Below, piece after piece: positions 19,587-28,661 of a stretch of 64,000 nucleotides of DNA. The stretch is from an uncultured Colwellia sp. (GTDB taxonomy: Bacteria > Pseudomonadota > Gammaproteobacteria > Enterobacterales > Alteromonadaceae): assembly GCA_913061475.1 (NCBI GenBank), contig CAJXUN010000003.1, forward strand, positions 1 through 64,000, in the 5' to 3' direction. The notes under the pieces were generated by a model. The model was not told where the DNA came from. It worked only from the letters and a program-made list of their open reading frames with translations, and searched no databases. Positions within the stretch are counted from its first letter, which is position 1; the number at the start of each line of letters is the position of its first letter. The translations under genes and the position numbers were made by a program.

Positions 19587-20165
19587 CTACAAAATGGCGT
19601 TAACAGCGTTAACAAAAACGTCTGAATCTGGGGTTACTCGACTATTAAAATGTTTTATCGTTTTACCATCCGCACTGACCAAGTATTTATAAAAATTCCA
19701 CTTAGGTGCAGTCGTTTTGTCAGCTAACGCCTTAAAAATAGGGTGTGCATCACTGCCAAATACATGCACAGGCGATAACATGTTAAAGGTTACGCCATAA
19801 TTTACAAAACAAATATCGGCGGTATCTTTTTCATTATCTTCTTCTTGAAAAAAGTCATCTGAAGGGAAACCAATCACCACTAAACCTTGGTCTTTATATG
19901 CTTTATGTAGTGTTTCAAGTGCAGTAAATTGTGGTGTAAAACCGCAATGACTGGCAGTATTTACAATTAATATCGGCTTTCCGGCTGTTAATTCACAAAG
20001 ATCGAGAACATCTGTAGCGTGCAGTTTTTTTTCACTGTGCTGCATAAAAGACAAACATGTCGTTGGTTCAGCACTACCACTGGTATTGGCGATACTTGCT
20101 TCTGCTTTTACCTCAGTAATAAATGCCGTTAATGCGAATGTGGTGATCAAGCATAAATTTTTCAT
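19587..20165 (-). CDS. Exported glutathione-peroxidase-family protein
   Basis: 192 residues from ATG 20165, picked because AAGGGAA lies just upstream; a GTG six codons earlier is less likely. A signal peptide (MKNLCLITTFALTAF ... VKA) sends it to the periplasm. The GPx core is visible: peroxidatic Cys in NTASHCGFTPQF, and the W-N pair in KWNFYKYL. The usual N-Q-F-G-x-Q-E-P block is instead GFPSDDFFQEE, so the catalytic Gln and the nearby resolving-Cys region differ from standard enzymes. It probably reduces peroxides with a thioredoxin-like donor, but activity is uncertain. It ends 9 bases before hemH. Confidence 0.85.
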   Translation of the reverse strand: MKNLCLITTFALTAFITEVKAEASIANTSGSAEPTTCLSFMQHSEKKLHATDVLDLCELTAGKPILIVNTASHCGFTPQFTALETLHKAYKDQGLVVIGFPSDDFFQEEDNEKDTADICFVNYGVTFNMLSPVHVFGSDAHPIFKALADKTTAPKWNFYKYLVSADGKTIKHFNSRVTPDSDVFVNAVNAIL

Positions 20166-20183
20166 GTATTTCCCTTTAAGCAC

Positions 20184-20668
20184 AATCTATGGTGCGGACT
20201 ATGACGTTATATTATCGTAATTACCTAAGCAAAGAAATGAACCATGGCGAAGATAGTTTTTTGGCTCTTTGTCGTAAAATTGTAATGTCTAATAGAGACA
20301 CTAAACCCGGTTGTTTATACGTATAGACAAAATAAACCGATCACTTAATTACCACGAAAAGATGACATACAAGTCGTATATTTATAACACGCGGGGGTTT
20401 AGTAACATAAAACAAGGCCATCGATGTAGCTGTTTTAGAAAATACACTTTATCGAGCAATTTTCTGCAATCTCTATCTTAAGGTACTATGTTAACACACC
20501 GTTTTTAAATGACTGATATACCAACAGCTAAAAAAATACTCATGGGAATTAGGTGTATTATTTACTATCCAAGTTAATGAGAAAACTAACGCAGAAAATC
20601 TGTTACTAGCCTTTATTGAACGATATAGTATCATAGGCGCTGTTTACAGTGATTAATGTTGAAAAATA
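20184..20668. other. Long gene-free stretch between the peroxidase and ccmA genes
   Basis: About 480 bases without a convincing gene. An open stretch of 47 codons on the plus strand (20513-20656) has protein-like composition but no normal start codon or ribosome site; it may be a gene remnant. A near-palindrome GTTTATACGTATAGAC lies at about 20311-20326. The 3' end leads into the FNR-like box before ccmA. Confidence 0.3.
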
Positions 20669-20682
20669 GTGACATAAGTCAA
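20669..20682 (+). promoter_or_regulatory. FNR-like box at -41.5 of a putative ccmA promoter
   Basis: GTGAC-ATAA-GTCAA is an inverted repeat matching the FNR/CRP half-sites (TTGAC on the other strand). TATTAT at 20705-20710 can be a -10 element, putting the start near 20717 and the box centre at -41.5, the class II FNR position. FNR control of ccm genes is known in E. coli; here it is inferred. Confidence 0.5.
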
Positions 20683-20747
20683 ATCCTGTTCACATTTATT
20701 ACGTTATTATCATTCCATGTCGCAATACATTAGCTAAGTGAATAGGT

Positions 20748-21419
20748 TTGTCGAATTTAAACTCAGAAATTGAAATAACAGCCGCAAGCACAAATACGTT
20801 ATTAAGTGCTCGCGATTTGAGCTGTATTCGGGAAGAACGAGTATTATTTGAAGCGCTTAGTTTTAATATTGCCGCTGGCGACATTGTCCAAGTAGAAGGC
20901 CCGAACGGCGCTGGTAAAACCAGCTTATTGCGTATTCTTGCTGGTTTATCTCAACCGTACGATGGTAGTATTTATTTTCAAGACAATAATATTACTCAGC
21001 ACCGCGAAACCTTCCACCAGGAGCTACTTTATTTAGGCCACTTACCCGGCGTGAAAGACGAAATGACCGCACAAGAAAATCTTGAATTTAATCTTGCATT
21101 ACATGGTTTAGATAACAAAACTGCGGAAGCTACATTAGCAAAAGTTAACTTACTCGGTTTTGAAGATGCCCTTGCCTCACATTTAAGTGCTGGACAGCAT
21201 AGGCGCATTTCTCTAGCACGTTTATGGCAAAGCCAAGCTAAAGTTTGGATTTTAGATGAGCCTTTCACTGCTATTGATAAACTTGGGGTGGAAAAGCTAG
21301 AACAACTTTTTTTACAGCATGCCGACAACGGCGGTTGTGTTGTTTTAACCACCCATCAAGATCTCTCATTACCGGCTGAGCGCGTAAAGAAAATAACTTT
21401 AGCTTACAGGTTTTACTAG
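20748..21419 (+). CDS. ccmA: Haem exporter ATP-binding protein CcmA
   Basis: 223 residues with Walker [16 protein letters not shown], signature [14 protein letters not shown] and Walker [13 protein letters not shown]. The wording around LSAGQHRR is CcmA-specific. It powers the CcmABCD complex that releases holo-CcmE for cytochrome c maturation. The start appears to be TTG, as no ATG or GTG fits the family N-terminus; ccmB follows 11 bases later. Confidence 0.94.
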   Translation: MSNLNSEIEITAASTNTLLSARDLSCIREERVLFEALSFNIAAGDIVQVEGPNGAGKTSLLRILAGLSQPYDGSIYFQDNNITQHRETFHQELLYLGHLPGVKDEMTAQENLEFNLALHGLDNKTAEATLAKVNLLGFEDALASHLSAGQHRRISLARLWQSQAKVWILDEPFTAIDKLGVEKLEQLFLQHADNGGCVVLTTHQDLSLPAERVKKITLAYRFY

Positions 21420-21430
21420 GGTAATTTTTC

Positions 21431-22114
21431 ATGACACTACTTTCTTATCGTGCAGCTTTCGCTTTGATCGTCAAAAGAGATCTGATGATAGCTTTTCGCC
21501 ATCGCGACGATATTATTAACCCATTATTATTTTTTGTTATTGTTGTCTCACTTTTTCCATTGGGTGTTGGGCCAGAGAGCACCATACTGTCACGTATTGC
21601 TCCCGGTATTATTTGGGTCGCGGCATTATTAGCCACCTTATTGTCATTAGATAGATTATTTAAGTCTGATTACACTGACGGTTCATTAGAGCAAATGCTA
21701 TTGAGCCCCCATCCTGTATTTATATTAGTTATTGCCAAAATTTTCGCGCATTGGTTACTCACTGGCTTACCGCTAATACTCATTGCGCCATTGTTAGCGG
21801 TGTTACTGCATTTGCATGAAAGTAGCTACGGCGCGCTAATGCTTACCTTATTTCTAGGCACGCCAGTGCTGAGTTTATTGGGCGCCATTGGCGTTGCTTT
21901 AACGGTCGGCATTAAAAAAGGTGGCGTACTATTAAGTCTACTGGTACTTCCGCTTTACATTCCCGTGCTTATTTTTGCCACTAGCGCAATTGATAGCGCG
22001 GCGATGAACTTACCTTATAACGGTCAACTTGCTATAATCGCGGCAATATTTTTTGCCTCGTTAACCTTAGCCCCTTTTGCTGTTAGCGCAGCACTAAAAG
22101 TGAGTACAAATTAA
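21431..22114 (+). CDS. ccmB: Haem exporter permease CcmB
   Basis: 227 residues, six hydrophobic helices, length as in the family. LIVKRDLMIAFRHRDDIINPLLFF at the N-terminus and DYTDGSLEQMLLSPHP are CcmB motifs. It is the membrane partner of CcmA. The next start codon, of ccmC, is only one base after its stop. Confidence 0.95.
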   Translation: MTLLSYRAAFALIVKRDLMIAFRHRDDIINPLLFFVIVVSLFPLGVGPESTILSRIAPGIIWVAALLATLLSLDRLFKSDYTDGSLEQMLLSPHPVFILVIAKIFAHWLLTGLPLILIAPLLAVLLHLHESSYGALMLTLFLGTPVLSLLGAIGVALTVGIKKGGVLLSLLVLPLYIPVLIFATSAIDSAAMNLPYNGQLAIIAAIFFASLTLAPFAVSAALKVSTN

Positions 22115-22115
22115 T

Positions 22116-22874
22116 ATGATGTGGAAATGGCTACACCCTTACGCAAATCCTGAGATTAGCTATCATTTTTCCGGTAAAATACTACCTTGGTGCGCACGCC
22201 TCGCGTTTATCTTTTTAAGCATTGGTATTACATGGGCGCTATTATTTGCGCCTGCTGATTATCAGCAAGGTGATACTTTTAGAATATTTTATTTGCATGT
22301 TCCTGCTGCGATGTTGTCGATGGGTATTTATCTGGGTATGGCAATTGCTGCACTATCAAGTTTAGTTTGGCAATTAAAACTTGCTGACGCTTCTGTCGCG
22401 GCTATGGCTCCTATTGGTGCGACGTTCACATTTATCGCACTAGTTACTGGCGCCGCATGGGGAAAACCTATGTGGGGAACATGGTGGATTTGGGATGCTA
22501 GACTGACCTCAGAGTTAATTTTATTATTTTTATATCTTGGCGTTATTGCCTTACATAATGCTTTTGAAGATAAGGCTTTAGCAGGAAAAGCCGCTGGGAT
22601 ATTGGCTTTAGTCGGTGTTATCAACTTACCTATTATCAAATACTCTGTAGAATGGTGGAACACACTTCATCAAGGCGCAACGGTGAGTAAATTAGGTAAG
22701 CCTTCAATGAGCGCAGACATGTTTTGGCCATTTTTGATCTGTTTTATTGGCTTTGCTTTTTTAGTGACCGCATTAATATGCCTACGTTTTCGCACCGAAG
22801 TATTAAATCGAAACAGCATGCGACCTTGGGTACGCGAATTAGTTGCTGATGAGGAGAAAGCTCATGCAGTTTGA
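22116..22874 (+). CDS. ccmC: Haem exporter protein CcmC
   Basis: 252 residues with six helices and the tryptophan-rich haem-handling motif WGTWWIWDARLTSE, flanked by His residues on the periplasmic side (YLHVPAAML and TLHQGA). CcmC loads haem onto CcmE. Its last codons contain the GAGGAGA ribosome site and start codon of ccmD (11-bp overlap), so translation is coupled. Confidence 0.97.
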   Translation: MMWKWLHPYANPEISYHFSGKILPWCARLAFIFLSIGITWALLFAPADYQQGDTFRIFYLHVPAAMLSMGIYLGMAIAALSSLVWQLKLADASVAAMAPIGATFTFIALVTGAAWGKPMWGTWWIWDARLTSELILLFLYLGVIALHNAFEDKALAGKAAGILALVGVINLPIIKYSVEWWNTLHQGATVSKLGKPSMSADMFWPFLICFIGFAFLVTALICLRFRTEVLNRNSMRPWVRELVADEEKAHAV

Positions 22875-23097
22875 TAGTATTAATGAGTTTTTAGCGATGG
22901 GCGGCTACGGCTTTTATGTCTGGTTATCTTATGGCGTAAGTATCGTTGCCTTAGCGCTATTAGTGTTTTCTAGTCTAAGCGAACATAAAAAAATTAAGCA
23001 AAAAATCAGTCAGCGCCAAAAACGCGAAATAAAATTACGTCAGGCAGCAGAGCTGCAAAAAGCACAAACTAGTGCAGACATCAGTCATAATATTTAA
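22864..23097 (+). CDS. ccmD: Haem exporter protein CcmD
   Basis: 77 residues from ATG 22864, which has GAGGAGA seven bases ahead; an ORF start 21 bases earlier lies inside ccmC without one. One membrane helix ([21 protein letters not shown]) followed by a strongly basic cytoplasmic tail is the CcmD pattern. It stabilises CcmC-CcmE and helps release holo-CcmE. Confidence 0.92.
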   Translation: MQFDSINEFLAMGGYGFYVWLSYGVSIVALALLVFSSLSEHKKIKQKISQRQKREIKLRQAAELQKAQTSADISHNI

Positions 23098-23108
23098 GAG
23101 GTAGTAGT

Positions 23109-23621
23109 ATGAATCCCCGTCGTAAGAAACGATTAACTATAGTCACATCAATCATCATAGGTTTAGGTGTTGTTGCCGGATTAGTTTTATACGCATTAAG
23201 TCAAAATATCGATTTATTCTACAAGCCGTCAGAAATATATAATGGTAAGGAAGATACCGGTCTTAAAGCGATAAATGGTCAACGATTACGCATTGGCGGC
23301 TTAGTGGTGCCGGGTAGTGTGCATCGTGACCCTGAGAGCTTAAAAGTAAGCTTCAAATTAACTGATATGAAAATGCCTATTGCGTTTTCAGCATCAGATC
23401 CAACGGTCACGGTAAGCTATGACGGTATTTTGCCAGACTTATTTCGTGAAGGCCAAGGTATCGTTGCTAATGGTGTATTGATGAATGGTAATACCATTGA
23501 AGCCAGTGAAGTACTTGCAAAACATGATGAGAACTATATGCCGAAAGAGCTCGCAGATGACATGGGCGAGAAGCATGTTAAACCTGATTACAGTAAAGCT
23601 CAGTTAGACTCAAAAACCTAA
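23109..23621 (+). CDS. ccmE: Cytochrome c maturation haem chaperone CcmE
   Basis: 170 residues: N-terminal basic MNPRRKKRL, single membrane anchor, periplasmic OB fold, and the haem-binding motif in [13 protein letters not shown], where the His forms the covalent haem bond and Tyr is the axial ligand (HxxxY). It carries haem to the CcmFGH lyase, whose genes are not in this window. A terminator follows 20 bases later, so the ccm unit here ends at ccmE. Confidence 0.97.
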   Translation: MNPRRKKRLTIVTSIIIGLGVVAGLVLYALSQNIDLFYKPSEIYNGKEDTGLKAINGQRLRIGGLVVPGSVHRDPESLKVSFKLTDMKMPIAFSASDPTVTVSYDGILPDLFREGQGIVANGVLMNGNTIEASEVLAKHDENYMPKELADDMGEKHVKPDYSKAQLDSKT

Positions 23622-23638
23622 TTAGGCGCACCGTTTTG

Positions 23639-23674
23639 TAAAAAAAGCGAACTAAAGTAATAGTTCGCTTTTTT
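23639..23674. terminator. Terminator after ccmE
   Basis: A-run plus GCGAACTA, loop AAGTAA, TAGTTCGC plus T-run; long stem, usable in both orientations. Confidence 0.88.
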
Positions 23675-23895
23675 ATTGCCTGCATAAAATAGCAGCATGC
23701 CAATCACTATTCCCTCTATTTAGTGAATGCCATAACGAGTTAATAACACCCGTTTTAATAAAAAGATTTTTCTTAAGCCCTATTAAGCTGAGCTATTCAC
23801 ATTTGGTAAACTGCAAACATAAAAAAACCCTGAAACAGCTTCAGGGTCGATCAAGTTGATCAATACACACTTACAACACTAACAAAGGAATACGT

Positions 23896-25209
23896 TTACC
23901 AGTTTCTTAATTTATGTCCTTTTAAGGCATAAAAAAGAATAAACAGGTAGCAAGGTAAGCCAACCATATAAGCTAATTGAGTGCTATCGAGCCACAATGA
24001 CAGCTTACCAAAAATTAATGGTAAAATAGCACCGCCCGAAATACCCATAATTAATAATGCCGAACCTTGCGCCGTGAACTTGCCTAAACCATCTAGGGCT
24101 AGAGGCCAAATTGATGGCCAAACTAACGCATGCGCAAGGCCCATTAAAGCAACAAATGTAACAGTATCTGGCAATACTTGAATGCCGCTCCACCCCCATA
24201 AAATATCGGCAATTAAGGTCGACTCTGTTGAAGAAAACATCACGCCAAAAATACAAATAGAGCCTGCAATCGCAGAGCCGATCAGTGCTTTCTCTTGAGA
24301 TATATATTTTGGAATACAAGTAACACCAATAATATAACCCAAGACCATAAACACCATAGTGTATGAGGTTAAGCCTGAAAAGTTAGGCACCGAAAGAGAC
24401 GCGCCATATAAGCCTATAGTATCGCCGGCAATGACTTCAACACCAACATAGGCAAATAACGCGATGGCACCAAGAATAATTTGTGGATATTGCGTAATAC
24501 TGGTTTTCTCGTCTGCAGAGTCGGCACTTTCGGTATCAAAATTAAGCTCAGGTAATGCGGAGAATTTCACTAAGGCAATTAAGGCGAATAAAATAACCGC
24601 CATAATAATATAAGGCTGTACAAGACGCGCCGACAATTCAGCTAACTTCTCTGCTTTGGTGATTTCATCTAACGAGGCTAAATAGCTCTCAGAAAAATCC
24701 CCCATACCTGACAAAATTAATACCGTAAAAACTATTGGGACGATTACGCCAGCACTTTTATTGATTAACCCCATAATACTGATCCGCATTGCTGCGCTTT
24801 CTTTTGGGCCAATATGAACAATATAAGGATTTGACGCCGTTTGTAGAATCGTCAAGCCGGTAGCTAAAACAAATAAGCCCACGAGAAAAAATAAGAAATT
24901 TGCACTTAACGCGGCGGGGATATGTAATAGCGCACCGAAGGCCATAATAGCTAGACCTAATGCCATGCCATTTTTGTAGCCGGTTTTTCGCAGCACATAC
25001 GACATCGGTAGTGCCATAAAAGTGTAGGCAATATAAAAAGCAAAAGTGACGAAAAGCGCTTGGAATTCATTTAATTCACAGATCACTTGTAAAAACGGTA
25101 TCAGTGAACCGTTAAGCCAAGTGACAAAGCCAAAAATAAAAAACAAAATGCCAATAATGGCCATGGGTAACACGCTACTACGTCGCTGAACTGTCATTGT
25201 TGTTTCCAT
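23896..25209 (-). CDS. nagP: N-acetylglucosamine MFS transporter NagP
   Basis: 437 residues with 12 membrane helices and FucP/NagP-family features: FFIFGFVTWLNGSLIPFLQ in helix 1, LPMSYVLRKTGYKNGM loop, TGLTILQTASNPYIVHIGP in helix 4, and FVALMGLAHALVWPSIWPLALDGLG late. This subgroup imports GlcNAc by proton symport in Shewanella-type bacteria, and the gene follows nagA here. ATG 25209 has GAGGAAA just ahead. The upstream 114-base gap holds a 14-bp tandem repeat, which could affect expression relative to nagA. Confidence 0.92.
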   Translation of the reverse strand: METTMTVQRRSSVLPMAIIGILFFIFGFVTWLNGSLIPFLQVICELNEFQALFVTFAFYIAYTFMALPMSYVLRKTGYKNGMALGLAIMAFGALLHIPAALSANFLFFLVGLFVLATGLTILQTASNPYIVHIGPKESAAMRISIMGLINKSAGVIVPIVFTVLILSGMGDFSESYLASLDEITKAEKLAELSARLVQPYIIMAVILFALIALVKFSALPELNFDTESADSADEKTSITQYPQIILGAIALFAYVGVEVIAGDTIGLYGASLSVPNFSGLTSYTMVFMVLGYIIGVTCIPKYISQEKALIGSAIAGSICIFGVMFSSTESTLIADILWGWSGIQVLPDTVTFVALMGLAHALVWPSIWPLALDGLGKFTAQGSALLIMGISGGAILPLIFGKLSLWLDSTQLAYMVGLPCYLFILFYALKGHKLRNW

Positions 25210-25251
25210 AATTTCCTCATGCGCTTGTTACGCTTTTAGTTATAGTTTTTA

Positions 25252-25321
25252 TTTTCTATATATTGTTTTCTATATATTGTTTTCTATATATTGTTTTCTA
25301 TATATTGTTTTTTATATATTA
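25252..25321. repeat. Five tandem copies of a 14-bp AT-rich unit between nagA and nagP
   Basis: Four perfect copies of TTTTCTATATATTG (from 25252, 25266, 25280 and 25294) and one degenerate copy (25308-25321), ending three bases before the nagA stop codon in window order. It fills most of the nagA-nagP gap. Such arrays can change length by slippage. Confidence 0.95.
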
Positions 25322-25323
25322 TT

Positions 25324-26478
25324 TTATGCGTCGTGCTTAAAACATGATTTAGCGTTATAACAACATTGCCCGGCAATCCATGTTGATTGAACGTTTAAAT
25401 CATTATCAAGCACAATGAAATCAGCTTGTTTGCCGATAATAAGCTGCCCTCTCTGCTCTTCGTTGATGTAGTTTGCCGGATAATCTGAAGCCATACGGAT
25501 AGCTTCATCTAAAGGTAACTTTAAATGCGTGTGAGCATTTTTTACCGCTGTCGCCATATCAAGTACCGAGCCGGCTAATTCACCCGTGCTAGACGTTAGT
25601 TTGCCCTGTGCCAAGTGCACATGGCGATCAAAAAAGGCAAAAGTTTGATCATCAGTACCAACCGGCGGCATAGCGTCAGTCACTAAAAATATTTTACCAA
25701 CAGGTTTGGTTTTAAGCGCAAGTTGACAACTAGCATAATCAACATGATGACCATCAACAATCAAACCACATGCTGTGTTGTCATTTATTAATGCACAGCC
25801 GGTAACACCGGGCTCTCGGCCTTGTATCGCTGACATGGCATTAAATAAATGCGTAAAGCCGGTAGCCCCTGCTGCTACAGCCAATTGCGCTTGCGCGTAA
25901 CTCGCATTACTATGACCAATAGAAACAAAAATCCCTGCAGCAACCATACGTTGAATATCTTTGCTAGCTACGGTTTCAGGCGCCAAAGTGACTAATACTT
26001 TACCGATATCTTGGCGCTCAAGTACCCGCCATTCTTCTTCACTAATATCACGAATAAAGTCCTCACTGTGAGCACCTTTTTTAGCGACAGATAAATGAGG
26101 ACCTTCAAAATGAATACCCATAATTCCGGGCGTTTTACTTGCTATCGCACTGGCAATAGCATCAGCAGCTTGTGCCATCACCTCAATCGTATCAGTAATT
26201 AGCGTTGGTAGCATAGCCGTTGTGCCGAACTTGGCGTGGGCAGCCATGATGGTTTTAATACCAGCTAAAGTTGGTGTGGCATTAAATAATACACCACCAC
26301 CACCATTAACTTGTAAATCAATAAAACCCGGTACAACTAAGCCGCTAACCTGTTCGCTAAAATTGCTTACTTCATCATCAAAACCAATAATAGTGCCGCC
26401 CTCAATAATGAGAACTTTATTATCTTGATAGCTTTTACCATCGAATAAGCGCTGCGTAAGAATTCGCTTGATAGTCAT
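25324..26478 (-). CDS. nagA: N-acetylglucosamine-6-phosphate deacetylase
   Basis: 384 residues of the amidohydrolase fold. Family motifs: PGFIDLQVNGGGG, GIHFEGPHLSVAKKGAH with the metal-binding Glu, IGHSNA, FTHLFNAMS, VDGHHVD and the catalytic Asp in LVTDAMPPVG. It converts GlcNAc-6-P to glucosamine-6-P plus acetate. The ATG overlaps the stop of the SIS-isomerase gene (TAATG), so the two are translationally coupled. Confidence 0.97.
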   Translation of the reverse strand: MTIKRILTQRLFDGKSYQDNKVLIIEGGTIIGFDDEVSNFSEQVSGLVVPGFIDLQVNGGGGVLFNATPTLAGIKTIMAAHAKFGTTAMLPTLITDTIEVMAQAADAIASAIASKTPGIMGIHFEGPHLSVAKKGAHSEDFIRDISEEEWRVLERQDIGKVLVTLAPETVASKDIQRMVAAGIFVSIGHSNASYAQAQLAVAAGATGFTHLFNAMSAIQGREPGVTGCALINDNTACGLIVDGHHVDYASCQLALKTKPVGKIFLVTDAMPPVGTDDQTFAFFDRHVHLAQGKLTSSTGELAGSVLDMATAVKNAHTHLKLPLDEAIRMASDYPANYINEEQRGQLIIGKQADFIVLDNDLNVQSTWIAGQCCYNAKSCFKHDA

Positions 26479-27506
26479 TATACTGTCCGCGTGACCTTTT
26501 TAAGACCTTTCGGCTCATCTGGATTAAAGCCTCTTGAAACAGCAACGTGAGCAACATCTAAATAAAAGCGTTGCAACACCACTAATGGTGCAAGTCTTGG
26601 ATGTATTTCGATGTCTAATTGTTTTAACGTAACTACATCAGCGCCACGCGCTAACATTTCGTTTATCTGTTCACCATGGGCGATGGCACTTTCATCATCA
26701 ACCTGACAGTTTAAAATAGCTAACCCTTGTTCAACTAACGTTACTGGGCCATGTAAAAACTCGGCACTAGAAAAAGATTCGGCATGAATACTACAAACTT
26801 CTTTTAACTTAAGTGCCATTTCTTTGGTGATGGCATATCCTAAACCACGCCCCAGTACGACCATGTTTTTAACCCCTGCAATAGATTCTGGCGTTAACTG
26901 AGCAGGTGTATCAATCATGGCTTGCATGGCAGCAGGAAGTGACGCTAAAGCAGCAATTAACTCGTCATTTTCTGTCCAATAGGCGGTTAATTGCAATAAT
27001 GCTGATAATGTCGCTAGGTAGCTTTTAGTTGCTGCAACTGATATTTCTGCCCCCGCTTTTAGCGGTAAAACATCATCAACAACTTCCGCCAATGGTGAAG
27101 TTTCGTCATTCACTAATGCCACACAATATGCACCTGCAGCTTTTGCCATCTTAGCCTGAGCAATAATGTCAGGGCTACGACCCGATTGTGAAATAACAAT
27201 GACTAACGCTTGCTTGAGTTTCAATTGCTTGCCATAAACACTTGATACTGACGGAGCAGCAGCAAACGTAGGTACGCCAGCTTCGATTTCAATTAAATAT
27301 TTACCAAATACGCCGGCATGATCAGATGAGCCTCTACCAATGATCATCACCATTTTAGGATCTAATTTACGCAGGTTTTCACCAATGACGTTAACTAGGG
27401 CCTGATTAGCTTTTAGCTGGTTTTCAACTACTTTAGGCGCCTGTTTGGCTTCTTGTTCCATAATAGTTTGAGTAACATTCGGTTGGGTCACATTTTCATG
27501 GGTCAT
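26478..27506 (-). CDS. nagB-II: SIS-domain glucosamine-6-phosphate deaminase, NagB-II type
   Basis: 342 residues with two SIS domains (about 45-170 and 200-330), related to the isomerase half of GlmS but without the glutaminase half. Sugar-phosphate binding motifs GRGSSDHAG and VISQSGRSPD are present, with the C-terminal NPDEPKGLKKVTRTV typical of the family. In Alteromonadales such proteins replace classical NagB, making fructose-6-P and ammonia. AAGGTAGCACC precedes the ATG. It lies between nagK and nagA. Confidence 0.93.
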   Translation of the reverse strand: MTHENVTQPNVTQTIMEQEAKQAPKVVENQLKANQALVNVIGENLRKLDPKMVMIIGRGSSDHAGVFGKYLIEIEAGVPTFAAAPSVSSVYGKQLKLKQALVIVISQSGRSPDIIAQAKMAKAAGAYCVALVNDETSPLAEVVDDVLPLKAGAEISVAATKSYLATLSALLQLTAYWTENDELIAALASLPAAMQAMIDTPAQLTPESIAGVKNMVVLGRGLGYAITKEMALKLKEVCSIHAESFSSAEFLHGPVTLVEQGLAILNCQVDDESAIAHGEQINEMLARGADVVTLKQLDIEIHPRLAPLVVLQRFYLDVAHVAVSRGFNPDEPKGLKKVTRTV

Positions 27507-27612
27507 GGTGCTACCTTAATTTAACCTGTAATTAATTTTTTCGCCAAAATCCCGTTTGAGAAGTTGGCAATAAAGTCTGAAATATTGTAATGCGCTTAAC
27601 TATTGCTAAGCT

Positions 27613-28500
27613 CTAAAGCATCTGCTGACGAGCATAAAAAACCGCGCCCACTTCGGGAGAGTTTAATGGTGCTGATAAACTATTTTGCACCTCTTGCGCC
27701 AACCAAGGTAATAACCTCGGCGTTAAGCCACCAATGAGTGACAGGCGAGGTGGGCAACATTTTGATAATTGAGTTGCAACATTATCGATATAATTCGCGC
27801 CCTCTTTAACAATGGCTAGCGCCAAGGCATCACCTTGTTCAGCGGCATCAAAAACTAGATTAGCCATTCGAGCATAAAAAGCGGCAGGTTTACCTGCAAT
27901 AGCTTCCACAAGCTCAACACCGGTTTTGACATTAAGTAGGCTCAGCAACTTATCGTTGAGTGAGCTGTTGGCAATTAGGCCGTCTAATGATAATAAAACT
28001 TGTTTTGCTGCTTGCAAACCAAACCAAGCACCACTGCCTTTATCACCATGCGGAAAGCCATGAGCGCCAACAATGTAAGGCTCACCATCGACATAAGAAA
28101 AACCACAAGAGCCAGTGCCTGAAATAATCACCGCGCCATCTTCACCTTGATGCGCACCTAAACAGGCAATTAATAAATCGGTTGTTAAATGCATTGCCTT
28201 GAATGGATGCTGCCAGTTGTTCATTTGTTCAAACAGTACCGGTAGATTGACGCCCGCTAAACCAACACCCGCAACAATATTACCCAGTGATGATTCTGCA
28301 ATATTAGCATCAGCCAAAGCTAATTTAGCCGATGTAACAATTGAGTGAGTTGCCTGTTCAAAACCATGTAATGGATTGCCTGGGCCAGAAATCCCGGTTC
28401 CGAGGATTTTATTGTCAGCAGACATAACGATAGCCTTGCATTTACTACCACCTCCGTCGATACCTAAAAATATATTATTATTGTTATCACTACTTAGCAT
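27613..28500 (-). CDS. nagK: N-acetylglucosamine kinase (BadF/BadG ATPase family)
   Basis: 295 residues from ATG 28500, chosen for the GAGGTCGAG just upstream; the frame is open 33 bases further. ASKHA-fold motifs: FLGIDGGGSKCKAIV (phosphate 1), GAVIISGTGSCGF (phosphate 2) and LSLIGGLTPRL near the end. It phosphorylates imported GlcNAc. First gene of the nagK-nagB-II-nagA-nagP unit, with a NagR-type palindrome 78 bases upstream. Confidence 0.92.
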   Translation of the reverse strand: MLSSDNNNNIFLGIDGGGSKCKAIVMSADNKILGTGISGPGNPLHGFEQATHSIVTSAKLALADANIAESSLGNIVAGVGLAGVNLPVLFEQMNNWQHPFKAMHLTTDLLIACLGAHQGEDGAVIISGTGSCGFSYVDGEPYIVGAHGFPHGDKGSGAWFGLQAAKQVLLSLDGLIANSSLNDKLLSLLNVKTGVELVEAIAGKPAAFYARMANLVFDAAEQGDALALAIVKEGANYIDNVATQLSKCCPPRLSLIGGLTPRLLPWLAQEVQNSLSAPLNSPEVGAVFYARQQML

Positions 28501-28577
28501 CTCGACCTCGTGTCTGCACCACGTTATACCCACTATCGCTAGGGCTGAACTTTATCTGTATTAATCTTAACCACAAA

Positions 28578-28591
28578 TGACAGCGTTGTCA
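28578..28591. promoter_or_regulatory. NagR-type operator before nagK
   Basis: TGACAGCGTTGTCA, one mismatch to the palindrome TGACAGCGCTGTCA, flanked by AAA and TTT. It lies upstream of nagK and would control the four-gene catabolic unit. Confidence 0.75.
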
Positions 28592-28661
28592 TTTGTTTTT
28601 TACTTTATTTTAAAAATTTCTCTCAATGATGTTTCACAACACCAATAAGACAATGATTTTA

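Noticed and set aside
25252-25321. CRISPR array
   Set aside because: Repeats are contiguous 14-mers without spacers; simple tandem repeat. No CRISPR array or cas gene was seen in the window.
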